DNA of 64,000 nucleotides from Pseudomonas sp. B21-015 (GCF_024749285.1 NZ_CP087196.1:1860001-1924000); one strand, 5' to 3'. Shown: positions 27,622 through 35,369, numbered from the stretch's first letter. Numbers and translations are program-made. The notes: generated by a model not told the origin, from the sequence alone.

Positions 27622-28002
27622 TTATCCGGCCTTGCGCAACGCCTCGATCAACGCCTGCTTGCGCATGCTCGAGCGCCCCGGAATCTTCTTCGCCCGGGCT
27701 TCTTTCATCAGGCTGTCCACCGTCTGCGTCTCGCGCGAAGCCTTGCTGTTGCGCGGCTTGCCTTCACGGGTGGCCACCGCACGACGGGCTGATTCCTTGC
27801 GATCTGCAGACTTGGCGCTGGCCGGCTTCTTGCGCCCGGAACCGCCGGCGCGTTCACCGCCACCCGACTGCTTGTTCACCGTGGCCCAGGCGCGAGCTTC
27901 GGCTTCATCTTTGGACACGCCTTTGTGCTCGTAGCTCTCTTCGATGTGTTCGGCTTTGCGTTTTTGCTCGGCGGTGTATTTGTCTTTGCTTCCACGAGGC
28001 AT
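27622..28002 (-). CDS. Small basic protein, 'plasmid stabilisation'-type with SAP-like C-terminus
   Basis: 126 residues, highly charged. The N-terminal MPRGSKDKYTAEQKRKAEHI and RAWATVNKQSGGG define a family often annotated as plasmid stabilisation protein without proof. The last 35 residues (VDSLMKEARAKKIPGRSSMR) resemble SAP/Rho-N DNA-binding helices. A Lys/Arg/Ala-rich linker joins them. AAGGAG is 7 nt before the start at 28002. Probably a chromosomal DNA-binding protein; function unknown. Confidence 0.7.
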   Translation of the reverse strand: MPRGSKDKYTAEQKRKAEHIEESYEHKGVSKDEAEARAWATVNKQSGGGERAGGSGRKKPASAKSADRKESARRAVATREGKPRNSKASRETQTVDSLMKEARAKKIPGRSSMRKQALIEALRKAG

Positions 28003-28091
28003 GGGATTTCTCCTTGCTTCAGGTGTGTATCCGTAGGCGCTGGCGAAGGCTTGGGTCGCGTTCGGACGATCTTTTGATCTTCGAATCCAAA

Positions 28092-28115
28092 GATCGCAGC
28101 CTGCGGCAGCTCCTA
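28092..28115 (+). repeat. Single REP-like element
   Basis: Same unit as 11681-11705 (GCAGCCTGCGGC core), here between two minus-strand genes. Confidence 0.6.
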
Positions 28116-28120
28116 CACGG

Positions 28121-28375
28121 TCAGACGTCCAGCTTGCGCGCCGCCTCAACCCCTGCGGCGCTGAGTTTGATCGGCAGGTTCAGCGAGTGCTCGCCGGTTT
28201 CGTTGCAGATCACATGACCGTGCTGGATCAGCCCGCGCTCCTGCAGCGTGGCGAGGGTGCTGGCCACGACTTTCTCCCCCCGGTAATTGTCCAGAACCTC
28301 CTTGCCCAAGCCACTTGGGTGGGCGTGCAGCAGGCGGGTCAGGACTTCTTTCTCCAGGTTTTTATCGACGTTCAT
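28121..28375 (-). CDS. Small hypothetical protein, winged-helix-like
   Basis: 84 residues. The order VLTRLLHAHPSGLGKEVL, VVASTLATLQERGLIQ and a beta wing (GEHSLNLPIKLSAAGVEAA) fits a small winged helix, but no named family is recognised. GAGGT is about 4 nt before the start at 28375; the frame extends upstream without a ribosome site. Confidence 0.65.
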   Translation of the reverse strand: MNVDKNLEKEVLTRLLHAHPSGLGKEVLDNYRGEKVVASTLATLQERGLIQHGHVICNETGEHSLNLPIKLSAAGVEAARKLDV

Positions 28376-28502
28376 GGTTACCTCTTGGTTGGGATGGACG
28401 GGTATTGCACCAGGCTCGCATCGGCGAGCCCTTACCCGATATTGGTCCATCCCCGACCTGGATTGGTGCCTGAGGAACGACGAGCGGTGCCGTTCTGGCT
28501 GA

Positions 28503-29156
28503 TCAGTCGACGCCTATTTCTTCTTTGAACTGCTCCATGAACCCCTTCAGACGCTGATGGCGAATCTGCGCCAGACGCTGGCCGGCGGTTGTCTGGAACC
28601 CGTCCGCCAGGTGCAGCAGCTTGGTCTGGAAATGATCCAGGCAAAAGCGTTTGTCGTCGTAGTCCCGTTCTTTTGCCTCTGGGTCCAAAGGGTCGTACAA
28701 CGCACTGCCCATGCGCCCGGCGATGTAGAAGGTACGCGCCACACCGAGCATGCCAAGGGAGTCGAGGCGGTCGGCGTCCTGGATGATTTTCGCTTCGAGG
28801 GTGATGGGCGTGATGTTGGCGCTAAAGCTATGGGCTTCGATGGCATGGACGACCGCTGTGATTTTTGCGCCAGGCCAATCCATTGCCATCAGCACTGTCG
28901 ACGCTTTCTGCGCCGCCAGCCGTGAAGCCTGGGAGCGCCGCGGCGAGTTCTTTTCCACCGCCACGCAATCGTGCAACAGCACGGCTGCCAGCAGCACCTC
29001 AAGATCACCACCTGCTTCGGCGTGAAGCGTGCGCACGTTGTGCCACACCCGCTGCAAGTGCGACAGATCATGAGCGCCGTCCTCGCCTGGTTCCAGCGCA
29101 TGAGGCAGCAGTTCAGAAGCCAGATGGTGCAGAGGCGCGAAAGCAGTGGTGGTCAT
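28503..29156 (-). CDS. HD-domain phosphohydrolase (YedJ-like)
   Basis: 217 residues. Metal residues of the HD fold: His in DLSHLQRV, HD in LLHDCVAVE, and Asp in IIQDADRLDSLG; all intact. YedJ-type proteins are stand-alone HD hydrolases of nucleotides or phosphoesters with no fixed substrate. Single gene with REP elements upstream. Confidence 0.85.
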   Translation of the reverse strand: MTTTAFAPLHHLASELLPHALEPGEDGAHDLSHLQRVWHNVRTLHAEAGGDLEVLLAAVLLHDCVAVEKNSPRRSQASRLAAQKASTVLMAMDWPGAKITAVVHAIEAHSFSANITPITLEAKIIQDADRLDSLGMLGVARTFYIAGRMGSALYDPLDPEAKERDYDDKRFCLDHFQTKLLHLADGFQTTAGQRLAQIRHQRLKGFMEQFKEEIGVD

Positions 29157-29183
29157 AAAAGTCCCTTAGTGTAGAAACGCTTT

Positions 29184-29317
29184 TGTGGCGAGGGAGCTTG
29201 CTCCCGCTGGGCTGCGCAGCAGCCCCGACTCCAGACGCCACGGTATTTCAGTTACAACAGCGTCGCCAGTTTTTACGACTGCTTTGCAGCCGAACGGGAG
29301 CAAGCTCCCTCGCCACA
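29184..29317. repeat. REPIN (GGGAGCTTGCTCCC class)
   Basis: Inverted pair with TGTGGCGAGGGAGCTTGCTC ends, close copy of 13839-13958. Lies in the divergent gap between the HD gene and the GNAT gene. Confidence 0.85.
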
Positions 29318-29388
29318 TTGCTTTCAAATGTGACGAGCGCCGCGTGCGGACTTAGTATGGCGTTTTCAACTTTTGACAAGGCACGTCC

Positions 29389-29871
29389 ATGACGATCGAC
29401 ATCCGCCCGGCGACCCCCAGCGATGCTCCGCAAATCCTCGCGTTCATCACTGAACTGGCCGACTTCGAACGTGCCCGTCACGAAGTCATCGCCAGCGTCG
29501 CCGACATCGAGCGCAGCCTGTTCAGCGAAGGCGCCACCGCCCATGGCCTGATCTGCCTGCGCGATGGCTTGCCGATCGGCTTTGCAGTGTTCTTCTTCAG
29601 CTATTCCACCTGGCTGGGCAGCAATTGCCTGTACCTCGAAGACCTCTATATCACCCCGGAGCAACGAGGCGGCGGGGCCGGTAAAACTTTACTGCGCCAC
29701 CTGGCAAAAATCGCCTGCGCCAATGACTGCGGCCGTTTCGAATGGAGTGTGCTGGACTGGAACAAACCGGCGATCGAATTCTACAAATCCCTCGGCGCAC
29801 AGCCACAGGAAGAGTGGGTGCGGTATCGGATGGATGGGGTGGTGTTGCGCGAGTTTGCCGAGGGACGTTGA
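29389..29871 (+). CDS. GNAT-family N-acetyltransferase (spermidine acetyltransferase-like)
   Basis: 160 residues. Acetyl-CoA loop EQRGGGAGKTLLRHL (residues 87-101), preceded by LYLEDLYI and followed by VLDWNKPAIEFYKSLGAQ, the pattern of diamine/thialysine acetyltransferases. No clear ribosome site. Substrate not readable. Last ordinary gene before the accessory island. Confidence 0.82.
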   Translation: MTIDIRPATPSDAPQILAFITELADFERARHEVIASVADIERSLFSEGATAHGLICLRDGLPIGFAVFFFSYSTWLGSNCLYLEDLYITPEQRGGGAGKTLLRHLAKIACANDCGRFEWSVLDWNKPAIEFYKSLGAQPQEEWVRYRMDGVVLREFAEGR

Positions 29872-30025
29872 TCGCTGCTGGCAATCTGATACGAATCTGT
29901 TGTTCGCACCGCTCTAGTCCGGCATTCTGTGCGCCCTTTGCGCGCTCACGGACGACACCTGCAATGCCTTTGGCACTCTTTCTCCACGCCCGTGGAGCCT
30001 TCGCTGCGTCAATGAGTGGCCGGCG

Positions 30026-30688
30026 ATGAGCGGACTTCGGGCGACTATGCGTTTGTATGGCCTGGTGAAAAACCTCGGCTCCACGGACGATCTCCATCGC
30101 CAATCGGTGGATATCCTTTGCACCCTCGACCGCGCGGGCGGTAAGGCGATCCGGGCGTTCGTTTCGCGTCTGGACGCCGAGTTGATGACGCGCGGTCGCG
30201 GTCTTGAGGAGTATCGCGTCGTACCGCTTCGCACGTTCGATCCGAATCCTTTTATCCAGGAGCATCAGGGCTGGCTGAAGCTGCATGTCTGCTGTGGCTT
30301 CGTTGTCCCGGCGGATCAATCGCTATTGAATGACGGCATGCTGTCGCCCATGGGTTGGTACGTCTATTCCGACATCGGCCAATGGACCGCAAAGCATTAC
30401 ATCGATTTCGGCCCGCAGATGGCCAGCCTGCTGCAAACGTCCTATGACCGGATCGGTCTGCGCGACTACAACGCCGTGCTCAACGACCTCGACAGCGCCT
30501 CGGATGCAGATCTGAAATGGCAAGTCGCCGAAGCCTGGCAAACCCTTCACACCGCTTCATCCCCCGACAGCCATGAGGATTGCCATGCGCTGTTCGACCC
30601 GGTCGATAACCGCTGGTGCTTAGTCGAGACCGACGTCGATATCTATCAGCCTCACCCTGAACCTCAGAAGCAAGGAGCTTTGAGTTGA
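30026..30688 (+). CDS. Unrecognised protein coupled to a PAAR gene
   Basis: 220 residues, soluble, no signal peptide. No family recognised. Notable features: IQEHQGWLKLHVCCGFVVP, GWYVYSDIGQWTAKHYIDFG and an acidic C-terminus. Its stop overlaps the PAAR start (TTGA), so it is made with the PAAR protein and could be an adaptor or chaperone. GC content is like the genome, unlike the genes further on. Start uncertain: neither 30026 nor 30047 has a good ribosome site. Confidence 0.6.
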   Translation: MSGLRATMRLYGLVKNLGSTDDLHRQSVDILCTLDRAGGKAIRAFVSRLDAELMTRGRGLEEYRVVPLRTFDPNPFIQEHQGWLKLHVCCGFVVPADQSLLNDGMLSPMGWYVYSDIGQWTAKHYIDFGPQMASLLQTSYDRIGLRDYNAVLNDLDSASDADLKWQVAEAWQTLHTASSPDSHEDCHALFDPVDNRWCLVETDVDIYQPHPEPQKQGALS

Positions 30689-31179
30689 GTGGAAAACCTG
30701 CTGCGCGCATCACCGACCCGACGGCGTGCCCGTTGCCAGGCCATGGCACCAACCCGATCGCATCCGGTTCCCCGGACGTGTTCTTCGACGGCCTCGGCGC
30801 TGCGCGCATGACGGACAAATCCGCCTGTGGCAGCCCGATCACCGGCGCCGTCTCTGGCACGGTATTTATCAATGGCCTCAACGCCGCAATGCTCGACAGT
30901 ACGGGCGGTCACGGCAACGTGGTGGTTGGCGGCTCTGGAACCGTGATTATTGGTCAGAGTGGCGGAGGGGCGGCGTTTAGTGGGTTGTTGCCGATGCCGG
31001 TGCATTTTACGGACAGGTTGCAGGTGGTTAACGAGGCGACCGGAGAGCCTGTTCCCTATCACCCCTACACCATTCAGCGTGGTGACGGCAGCGAAGAGCA
31101 TGGCATCACCGATGCGTCGGGGTTTACCCATACCGTCAGTTCTCATTTGGCTGAAACCATTAAATTGTTTGTGGAGTAA
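30685..31179 (+). CDS. PAAR-domain T6SS spike-tip protein with C-terminal extension
   Basis: 164 residues. Residues 1-92 are a PAAR domain (PAARITDPTACPLPGHG, AARMTDKSACG, GGHGNVVVGGSGTVIIG) whose Cys/His residues hold zinc at the tip of the VgrG spike. Residues 98-164 are a small beta domain (RLQVVNEATGEPVPYHPYTI, GITDASGFTH) like the transthyretin-type linkers that join spike to effector. A related copy of this second domain is fused to the lipoprotein at 33367. TTG start at 30685 with AAGGAG 8 nt upstream. Confidence 0.85.
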   Translation: MSGKPAARITDPTACPLPGHGTNPIASGSPDVFFDGLGAARMTDKSACGSPITGAVSGTVFINGLNAAMLDSTGGHGNVVVGGSGTVIIGQSGGGAAFSGLLPMPVHFTDRLQVVNEATGEPVPYHPYTIQRGDGSEEHGITDASGFTHTVSSHLAETIKLFVE

Positions 31180-31185
31180 TCAGGT

Positions 31186-31926
31186 ATGGCTGATGAAGGC
31201 GCGACAGTAGAAGCACCCTTGGCGAAAAGAGAGGTGAAAACGCGTACGCTGACATGTAAGACGGATCAGTCCGTCAAGCAGGTTTCTGTTTCTCTACGAA
31301 ATTTTGTTGTGTTTTTTATAGGTGGTGCTGGGGATCAGGAGAGCTACTATCTGAGTGGGCCGAATAATAATGTGGATGATGTGCGTGAGATATTTATAAG
31401 AGATGCAAAGCAGCTAGAATTTCCGAAAGGAAAGTTTGAGTCTTGGCCTCTTGGTTATAATGATTTTATTACTGACAAAGATTTATCAGAGCATGTGCTG
31501 AAAAAAATACCTGATTGCTCTACAGCGGTATATATCATCGGTCATAGTCTTGGGGGGTGGAATGGCGCGCACCTGTCCAGTGTTCTGACCGATAAAGGCT
31601 ACAAGGTAAGAATGTTGATAACCATTGACCCGGTTGGTGAAGGTAAGGTTGTTTGGAGTATTTCGAATATATATAGATTGCAACCTAAGCCGAAAGCTGA
31701 GTACTGGGTTAATATTCGAGCTGCTGCTGCACCTGAAAAGCGCAATTTGTCTGACAGGGTCGCAGATTTTGGCGGGCAGTGGGAAGTTGTCGAAGGGCCG
31801 GATGTGATGGGGCGGGTTGACGTAAATCACGCCGATGCACATATCATGTACATTCGGCCATTGAATAATGGAAAAACAGCTCGGCAAATACTGAATGAGT
31901 CAATTTTGAACTATTTTAAGGAATAA
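31186..31926 (+). CDS. Probable T6SS lipase effector (alpha/beta hydrolase)
   Basis: 246 residues, no signal peptide, as expected for T6SS delivery. Triad candidates: Ser121 in IIGHSLGGWNG, Asp148 in ITIDPVGEG, His215 or His219 in DVNHADAH. Follows PAAR by 6 nt and is followed by three lipoproteins, the layout of phospholipase effectors with periplasmic immunity proteins. It does not clearly fit Tle1-Tle5 by eye. Codon use and AT content differ sharply from the flanks, which suggests transfer. Confidence 0.78.
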   Translation: MADEGATVEAPLAKREVKTRTLTCKTDQSVKQVSVSLRNFVVFFIGGAGDQESYYLSGPNNNVDDVREIFIRDAKQLEFPKGKFESWPLGYNDFITDKDLSEHVLKKIPDCSTAVYIIGHSLGGWNGAHLSSVLTDKGYKVRMLITIDPVGEGKVVWSISNIYRLQPKPKAEYWVNIRAAAAPEKRNLSDRVADFGGQWEVVEGPDVMGRVDVNHADAHIMYIRPLNNGKTARQILNESILNYFKE

Positions 31927-31929
31927 CAT

Positions 31930-32430
31930 TTGATATTTCGATGCGTTTTATTGGTCGCTATTGCCTTGTGCGCTTCGTGTTCTCTGAATCACGGGAAGCC
32001 GATAGCGACGCTGATATATTCCGATGTTGAGGAGTTAAGAGATGCTGGGATATATCAGGTGCGCTTTACTTCGGATGTTGCGATTCTTGATCTATTCAAG
32101 TCCAGCATCGGTCAAGGATTGATCTGCGCAGTTGATGATGATCTCGATTTTGCCGTGGCTCATCAGATAAAACGTTCTGGCTATGGTCTGGTGGAACGCA
32201 TTGAAGATGACTCGGTGTACAAATACAAGGCCGATGTTATTTTCAGGGAGTCAACTGGAGAAAAAGGCGCAGAGATTTTTCCGGAGGGCGAGGTGTTGAG
32301 TCGTTGGTTAACTAATCGAAGCTACATTTCCTGTGTGTTTCGGGTTCATACTACAACCTATAAGACTTATTTTTCAAATGTTATGCGTGTTCCAACAGGC
32401 GATTTGGTGCGAGCTATCGATAAAAAATAA
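31930..32430 (+). CDS. Lipoprotein, probable immunity protein 1
   Basis: 166 residues. Signal peptide with lipobox CASC (Cys17); +2 Ser does not suggest inner-membrane retention. Two conserved cysteines (GLICAVDDDLDF and YISCVFRV) recur in both paralogues below and may pair in the periplasm. YFSNVMRVP near the C-terminus is also shared. TTG start 3 nt after the effector stop, with AAGGA 7 nt upstream inside the effector end. A periplasmic lipoprotein is where protection from a lipase effector is needed. Confidence 0.75.
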   Translation: MIFRCVLLVAIALCASCSLNHGKPIATLIYSDVEELRDAGIYQVRFTSDVAILDLFKSSIGQGLICAVDDDLDFAVAHQIKRSGYGLVERIEDDSVYKYKADVIFRESTGEKGAEIFPEGEVLSRWLTNRSYISCVFRVHTTTYKTYFSNVMRVPTGDLVRAIDKK

Positions 32431-32485
32431 AATCCAGCGCTTGGTGAGGCCTCTTGTCAGGAAACAAAGAGCCTCGGGACTTTTC

Positions 32486-32772
32486 ATGTCTACTCCGTCG
32501 CTTTCCAATCACCGCTTAGCAAACCATCTAGAGCCTGCCTCACGGTTGGTGACACTGGACCCCGCTGGTAATGGAGCGATGGTGGGAGCTATTTCAAACA
32601 TTTATCCAGAAAAACCAAAGCTAAAGCAGGGTTGGAAGAAGGGCCTAATGTGAATAGTAAAATGGATGTAAATCATGAAGAGACGGATGTTGTGTTTACG
32701 ACGGTTTTGGCGGATGAGAAGTCTGCTCTTGCGTACGTGATTCAATCTATTAATAAACATTTCAGAGGTTGA
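32486..32772 (+). pseudogene. Remnant of a second lipase effector gene
   Basis: Two blocks in different frames match the effector. Block 1 (from 32486): SRLVTLDPAGNGAMVGAISN aligns with the effector's ITIDPVGEG...SISNIY region. Block 2 (to the TGA at 32770-32772): EGPNVNSKMDVNH aligns with EGPDVMGRVDVNH and runs to the end of the protein. The part between (about 35 residues) is lost with a frameshift, and the nucleophile region is missing. The relic end supplies the ribosome site for the next lipoprotein. Confidence 0.75.
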
Positions 32773-32773
32773 T

Positions 32774-33277
32774 GTGAATATCCCGAAATTTTTTTTGCTT
32801 GTCACTGTTTTTGTTTTGGGTGGGTGTTCCTTCAATCAAGATAAAGCCCTTGCTAATCTTGATTTCTCAAGAATAGCAAGGGTGCGCGATACACCTGTCT
32901 ATAATCTATATTTTTCAGCAGATATCGATATTCTCGGTTCATACAAGTCGCGTGTTGGTGAAAAATTAATGTGTGCCTTGGCAGATGATGTCGATTTCAA
33001 TCTGGATCATCGGATGAAGTATTTCGCTCAGGGTGCCGTTGCTCGGGATAAAACTCAACCAGGATTTAAGTTTGTCTCACAGATTATTTTTAATGAGTCT
33101 ATTTCCGCTGGTGCTAGCGAGAGGGCTTTGGGGGTACCGGAATTGAAAGGTCTCCTGTCGAATAAAGAGTATGTGGCTTGTCGGTTTCTGGTTAGCGCAA
33201 CGATGACGAATACCTATTTTTCGAATGTGATGTACGTCCCGGTTGTAAGAATAAAACAAGCCGTGGATGGTAAATGA
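32774..33277 (+). CDS. Lipoprotein, probable immunity protein 2
   Basis: 167 residues, paralogue of 31930-32430. Lipobox LGGC (Cys18). Shared marks: LMCALADDVDF, YVACRFLV, YFSNVMYVP. GTG start with AGAGG 5 nt upstream in the tail of the pseudogene. Likely the immunity protein for the effector now in ruins, kept as an orphan. Confidence 0.72.
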   Translation: MNIPKFFLLVTVFVLGGCSFNQDKALANLDFSRIARVRDTPVYNLYFSADIDILGSYKSRVGEKLMCALADDVDFNLDHRMKYFAQGAVARDKTQPGFKFVSQIIFNESISAGASERALGVPELKGLLSNKEYVACRFLVSATMTNTYFSNVMYVPVVRIKQAVDGK

Positions 33278-33366
33278 GTCTGATGTCAAAGCATTTATTG
33301 TTTTGTAGTTGGATTTGCCATTGGCTAGTGTTGTTTTGTCGTTTTTTTTTATTTTTTGGGCGAAAA

Positions 33367-34248
33367 ATGAAAAAGTTTCTGTTGGTTTTTGCGTTTTTTA
33401 TGTGCTCGTCGTGCATGCATTTGGACGTGCCTGCACCACGAATCGAATTTGCATCAATTGAGTATGATTCAGGGCTCTATAACCTGCGCTTTAGGTCCGA
33501 CAGAGATCTGGTTAATTTGTATAAGGCACATGGCATAAGCGCGCAGGTAGGGACTTGGCTGAACTGCTCTCTGGATGGGGACGTTGATTTTTCTATCCTG
33601 CATCATATTCAACTGTCAGGGCGTGCCGTTGTCGACGAAGTGCGCATTGTTGAGGGGGATCGTCGTTATGAATTCAACAGCAAATTGATGTTTGAAGAAG
33701 ATGAAGATAAGGGGAGTAGTTCTCGGCCTATCCGCAAAGAAGTGTTGCTGTCGTTATTGAAAAAACAGGAATATATTCCGTGCAAGGCAACAGTTACCGC
33801 GTTTTTGTACAAGGCGTATTACTCCAAGGTTATGTACATTCCAACGTCACGGATTATTGTCGAAGTTGAGAAAGAGATTACGGCTCCTGAGTATGTGATT
33901 TTACCACCAGAAGATCGACAACTGTCATGGTTGCAATTTGAACAGATCTGCATCAACGAGACGCGCTACTACGCGGGCGAGATCATCGTTCATGGGGGAG
34001 TGTGCAGCGGTTTGCCCTACAGTGGGCTGTTGAGTTCATTCGCGCCGTTGAAAGGTAAATTTCGCATTGTGGACATCAAAACCATGCAGCCTAAAGCGAA
34101 CGTCGGTTACACCATCAAGCGCGCCGATGGACGCGAAGAAGGCGGTTTAAGTGATGCTCGGGGCGAAACGCACATGTTCGGTGCGGAGCATTATGAAACC
34201 TTCAAGCTTTTTGTGTCTGAAGAGGGGGTTGGAGGTATTCCAATATAA
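33367..34248 (+). CDS. Lipoprotein chimera: immunity domain fused to a PAAR C-terminal domain
   Basis: 293 residues. Residues 1-165: lipoprotein (lipobox CSSC, Cys16) paralogous to the two genes before (LNCSLDGDVDF, YIPCKATV, YYSKVMYIP). Residues 218-284: SGLLSSFAPLKGKFRIVDIK, GYTIKRADGREEGGLSDARG and ETFKLFV align with the C-terminal domain of the PAAR protein (SGLLPMPV, PYTIQRGDGSEEHGITDASG, ETIKLFV). Such a fusion has no obvious secretion role on a lipoprotein. ATG 33367 gives a proper lipoprotein signal; an in-frame ATG at 33274 would add a hydrophobic stretch. Ends 11 bp before the dgo operator. Confidence 0.72.
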   Translation: MKKFLLVFAFFMCSSCMHLDVPAPRIEFASIEYDSGLYNLRFRSDRDLVNLYKAHGISAQVGTWLNCSLDGDVDFSILHHIQLSGRAVVDEVRIVEGDRRYEFNSKLMFEEDEDKGSSSRPIRKEVLLSLLKKQEYIPCKATVTAFLYKAYYSKVMYIPTSRIIVEVEKEITAPEYVILPPEDRQLSWLQFEQICINETRYYAGEIIVHGGVCSGLPYSGLLSSFAPLKGKFRIVDIKTMQPKANVGYTIKRADGREEGGLSDARGETHMFGAEHYETFKLFVSEEGVGGIPI

Positions 34249-34259
34249 AAGCGTTATAA

Positions 34260-34318
34260 TCCCAAAATATGGGAAGCAAAATTACATATTGAGATCTTCC
34301 CTCTGGGAGGCCTATAGT
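34260..34318 (+). promoter_or_regulatory. Regulated promoter B of the galactonate operon
   Basis: Operator TCCCAAAATATGGGA (34260-34274), AAAATTACATATTGAGAT with -35 TTGAGA (34289-34294), 18-nt spacer, -10 TATAGT (34313-34318). Near-copy of 18149-18207. The end of the accessory island lies 12 bp before it. Confidence 0.75.
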
Positions 34319-34336
34319 CCAGCTCACTCACTGCCA

Positions 34337-34344
34337 AAAAACAA
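34337..34344 (+). promoter_or_regulatory. Crc/Hfq-type CA motif before dgoK
   Basis: AAAAACAA (AANAANAA), 4 nt before the AGGTGAAG ribosome site of dgoK. Confidence 0.5.
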
Positions 34345-34357
34345 AACAGGTGAAGCG

Positions 34358-35350
34358 ATGCTGGCGCAATTGATCGCGCTCGATTGGGGGACAACCTCAT
34401 TACGTGCTTACAAACTCGGTTTCGGTGGCCAGGTGCTGGAACAGCGTGCGCTCTCGTCCGGGATCATGCAGCTGCCCAAGACGCCGCGAATCATCGCTGG
34501 CCAGGAATGTGCCGACGGTTTTGAATTGGCCTTCGATGAGGCGTGCGGTGACTGGCTCGACGCACAGCCTGATTTGCCGGTGATTGCTTGCGGCATGGTC
34601 GGCAGTGCTCAGGGCTGGCGCGAAGCGGCCTACTGCGACACGCCGGCGAACGTCGCCAATCTCGGAACTTCCCTACAAACCGTTCGCAGCCTTCGCGGTG
34701 TCGATGTGCACATCGTGCCGGGCGTGATTCAGCGTTCGCGCTTGCCGAACGTGATGCGTGGCGAGGAAACCCAGGTCCTCGGTGTGTTGCAGAATCTGCC
34801 GAGCGGGGCGGGCAACGATCTGTTGATCGGCTTGCCGGGCAGCCATTCGAAATGGGTGGAAGTGGCCGATGGCTGCATCGTGCATTTCGATACTTTCATG
34901 ACCGGCGAAGTCTTCGCCGTGCTCAGCGAACACAGCATTCTCGGGCGCACTCAGCAGCGCGGTGCATCTTTTGATGGCGAAGCGTTTGACCGTGGCGTGC
35001 AAGTGGCGCTGTCGGCGGACGGCGAGATCGGGCCGCTGTCGACGCTGTTCAGTGCCCGCAGTCTGGGGCTGACCGGCGAACTGAGTTGCGCCGCGCAACC
35101 GGACTATCTGTCCGGCCTGTTGATCGGTCATGAACTGTCGGCCCTGGCCAATGTTCAGCGGCACCGGCACAACAGCGTGCACCTGCCTTCGATCATCCTC
35201 ATCGGCAACGCCCAACTCTGCACCCGCTACAGCCGGGCACTCGAAGCCTGTGGTTTTGCCCGGGTGGCCCTGGCCGAACAGGCCACCGAGCGCGGGTTGT
35301 GGCAGTTGGCGGTCGCCGCCGGACTGATCACTGCAAACCCATCCCGTTAA
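34358..35350 (+). CDS. dgoK: 2-dehydro-3-deoxygalactonokinase
   Basis: 330 residues, ASKHA fold. Phosphorylates 2-keto-3-deoxygalactonate in the De Ley-Doudoroff pathway. IALDWGTTSLRAYKL (phosphate loop, residues 6-20), CGMVGSAQGWREA, GLPGSHSKWVEV and FMTGEVFAVLSEHSIL are family marks. ATG 34358 follows AGGTGAAGCG; the frame is open upstream across the promoter. First gene of dgoKADT. Confidence 0.94.
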   Translation: MLAQLIALDWGTTSLRAYKLGFGGQVLEQRALSSGIMQLPKTPRIIAGQECADGFELAFDEACGDWLDAQPDLPVIACGMVGSAQGWREAAYCDTPANVANLGTSLQTVRSLRGVDVHIVPGVIQRSRLPNVMRGEETQVLGVLQNLPSGAGNDLLIGLPGSHSKWVEVADGCIVHFDTFMTGEVFAVLSEHSILGRTQQRGASFDGEAFDRGVQVALSADGEIGPLSTLFSARSLGLTGELSCAAQPDYLSGLLIGHELSALANVQRHRHNSVHLPSIILIGNAQLCTRYSRALEACGFARVALAEQATERGLWQLAVAAGLITANPSR

Positions 35351-35369
35351 ACCTGACTGGAGGTCTGAC

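Noticed and set aside
27622..28002. Plasmid-borne segment, from the 'plasmid stabilisation' label
   Set aside because: Family name only; flanks are chromosomal and no replication, partition or transfer genes are present.
30012..30025. Short ORF before the PAAR-coupled gene
   Set aside because: Five codons only, no ribosome site.
33274..33366. Upstream start for the chimeric lipoprotein
   Set aside because: It would put a 30-residue hydrophobic stretch before a normal lipoprotein signal.
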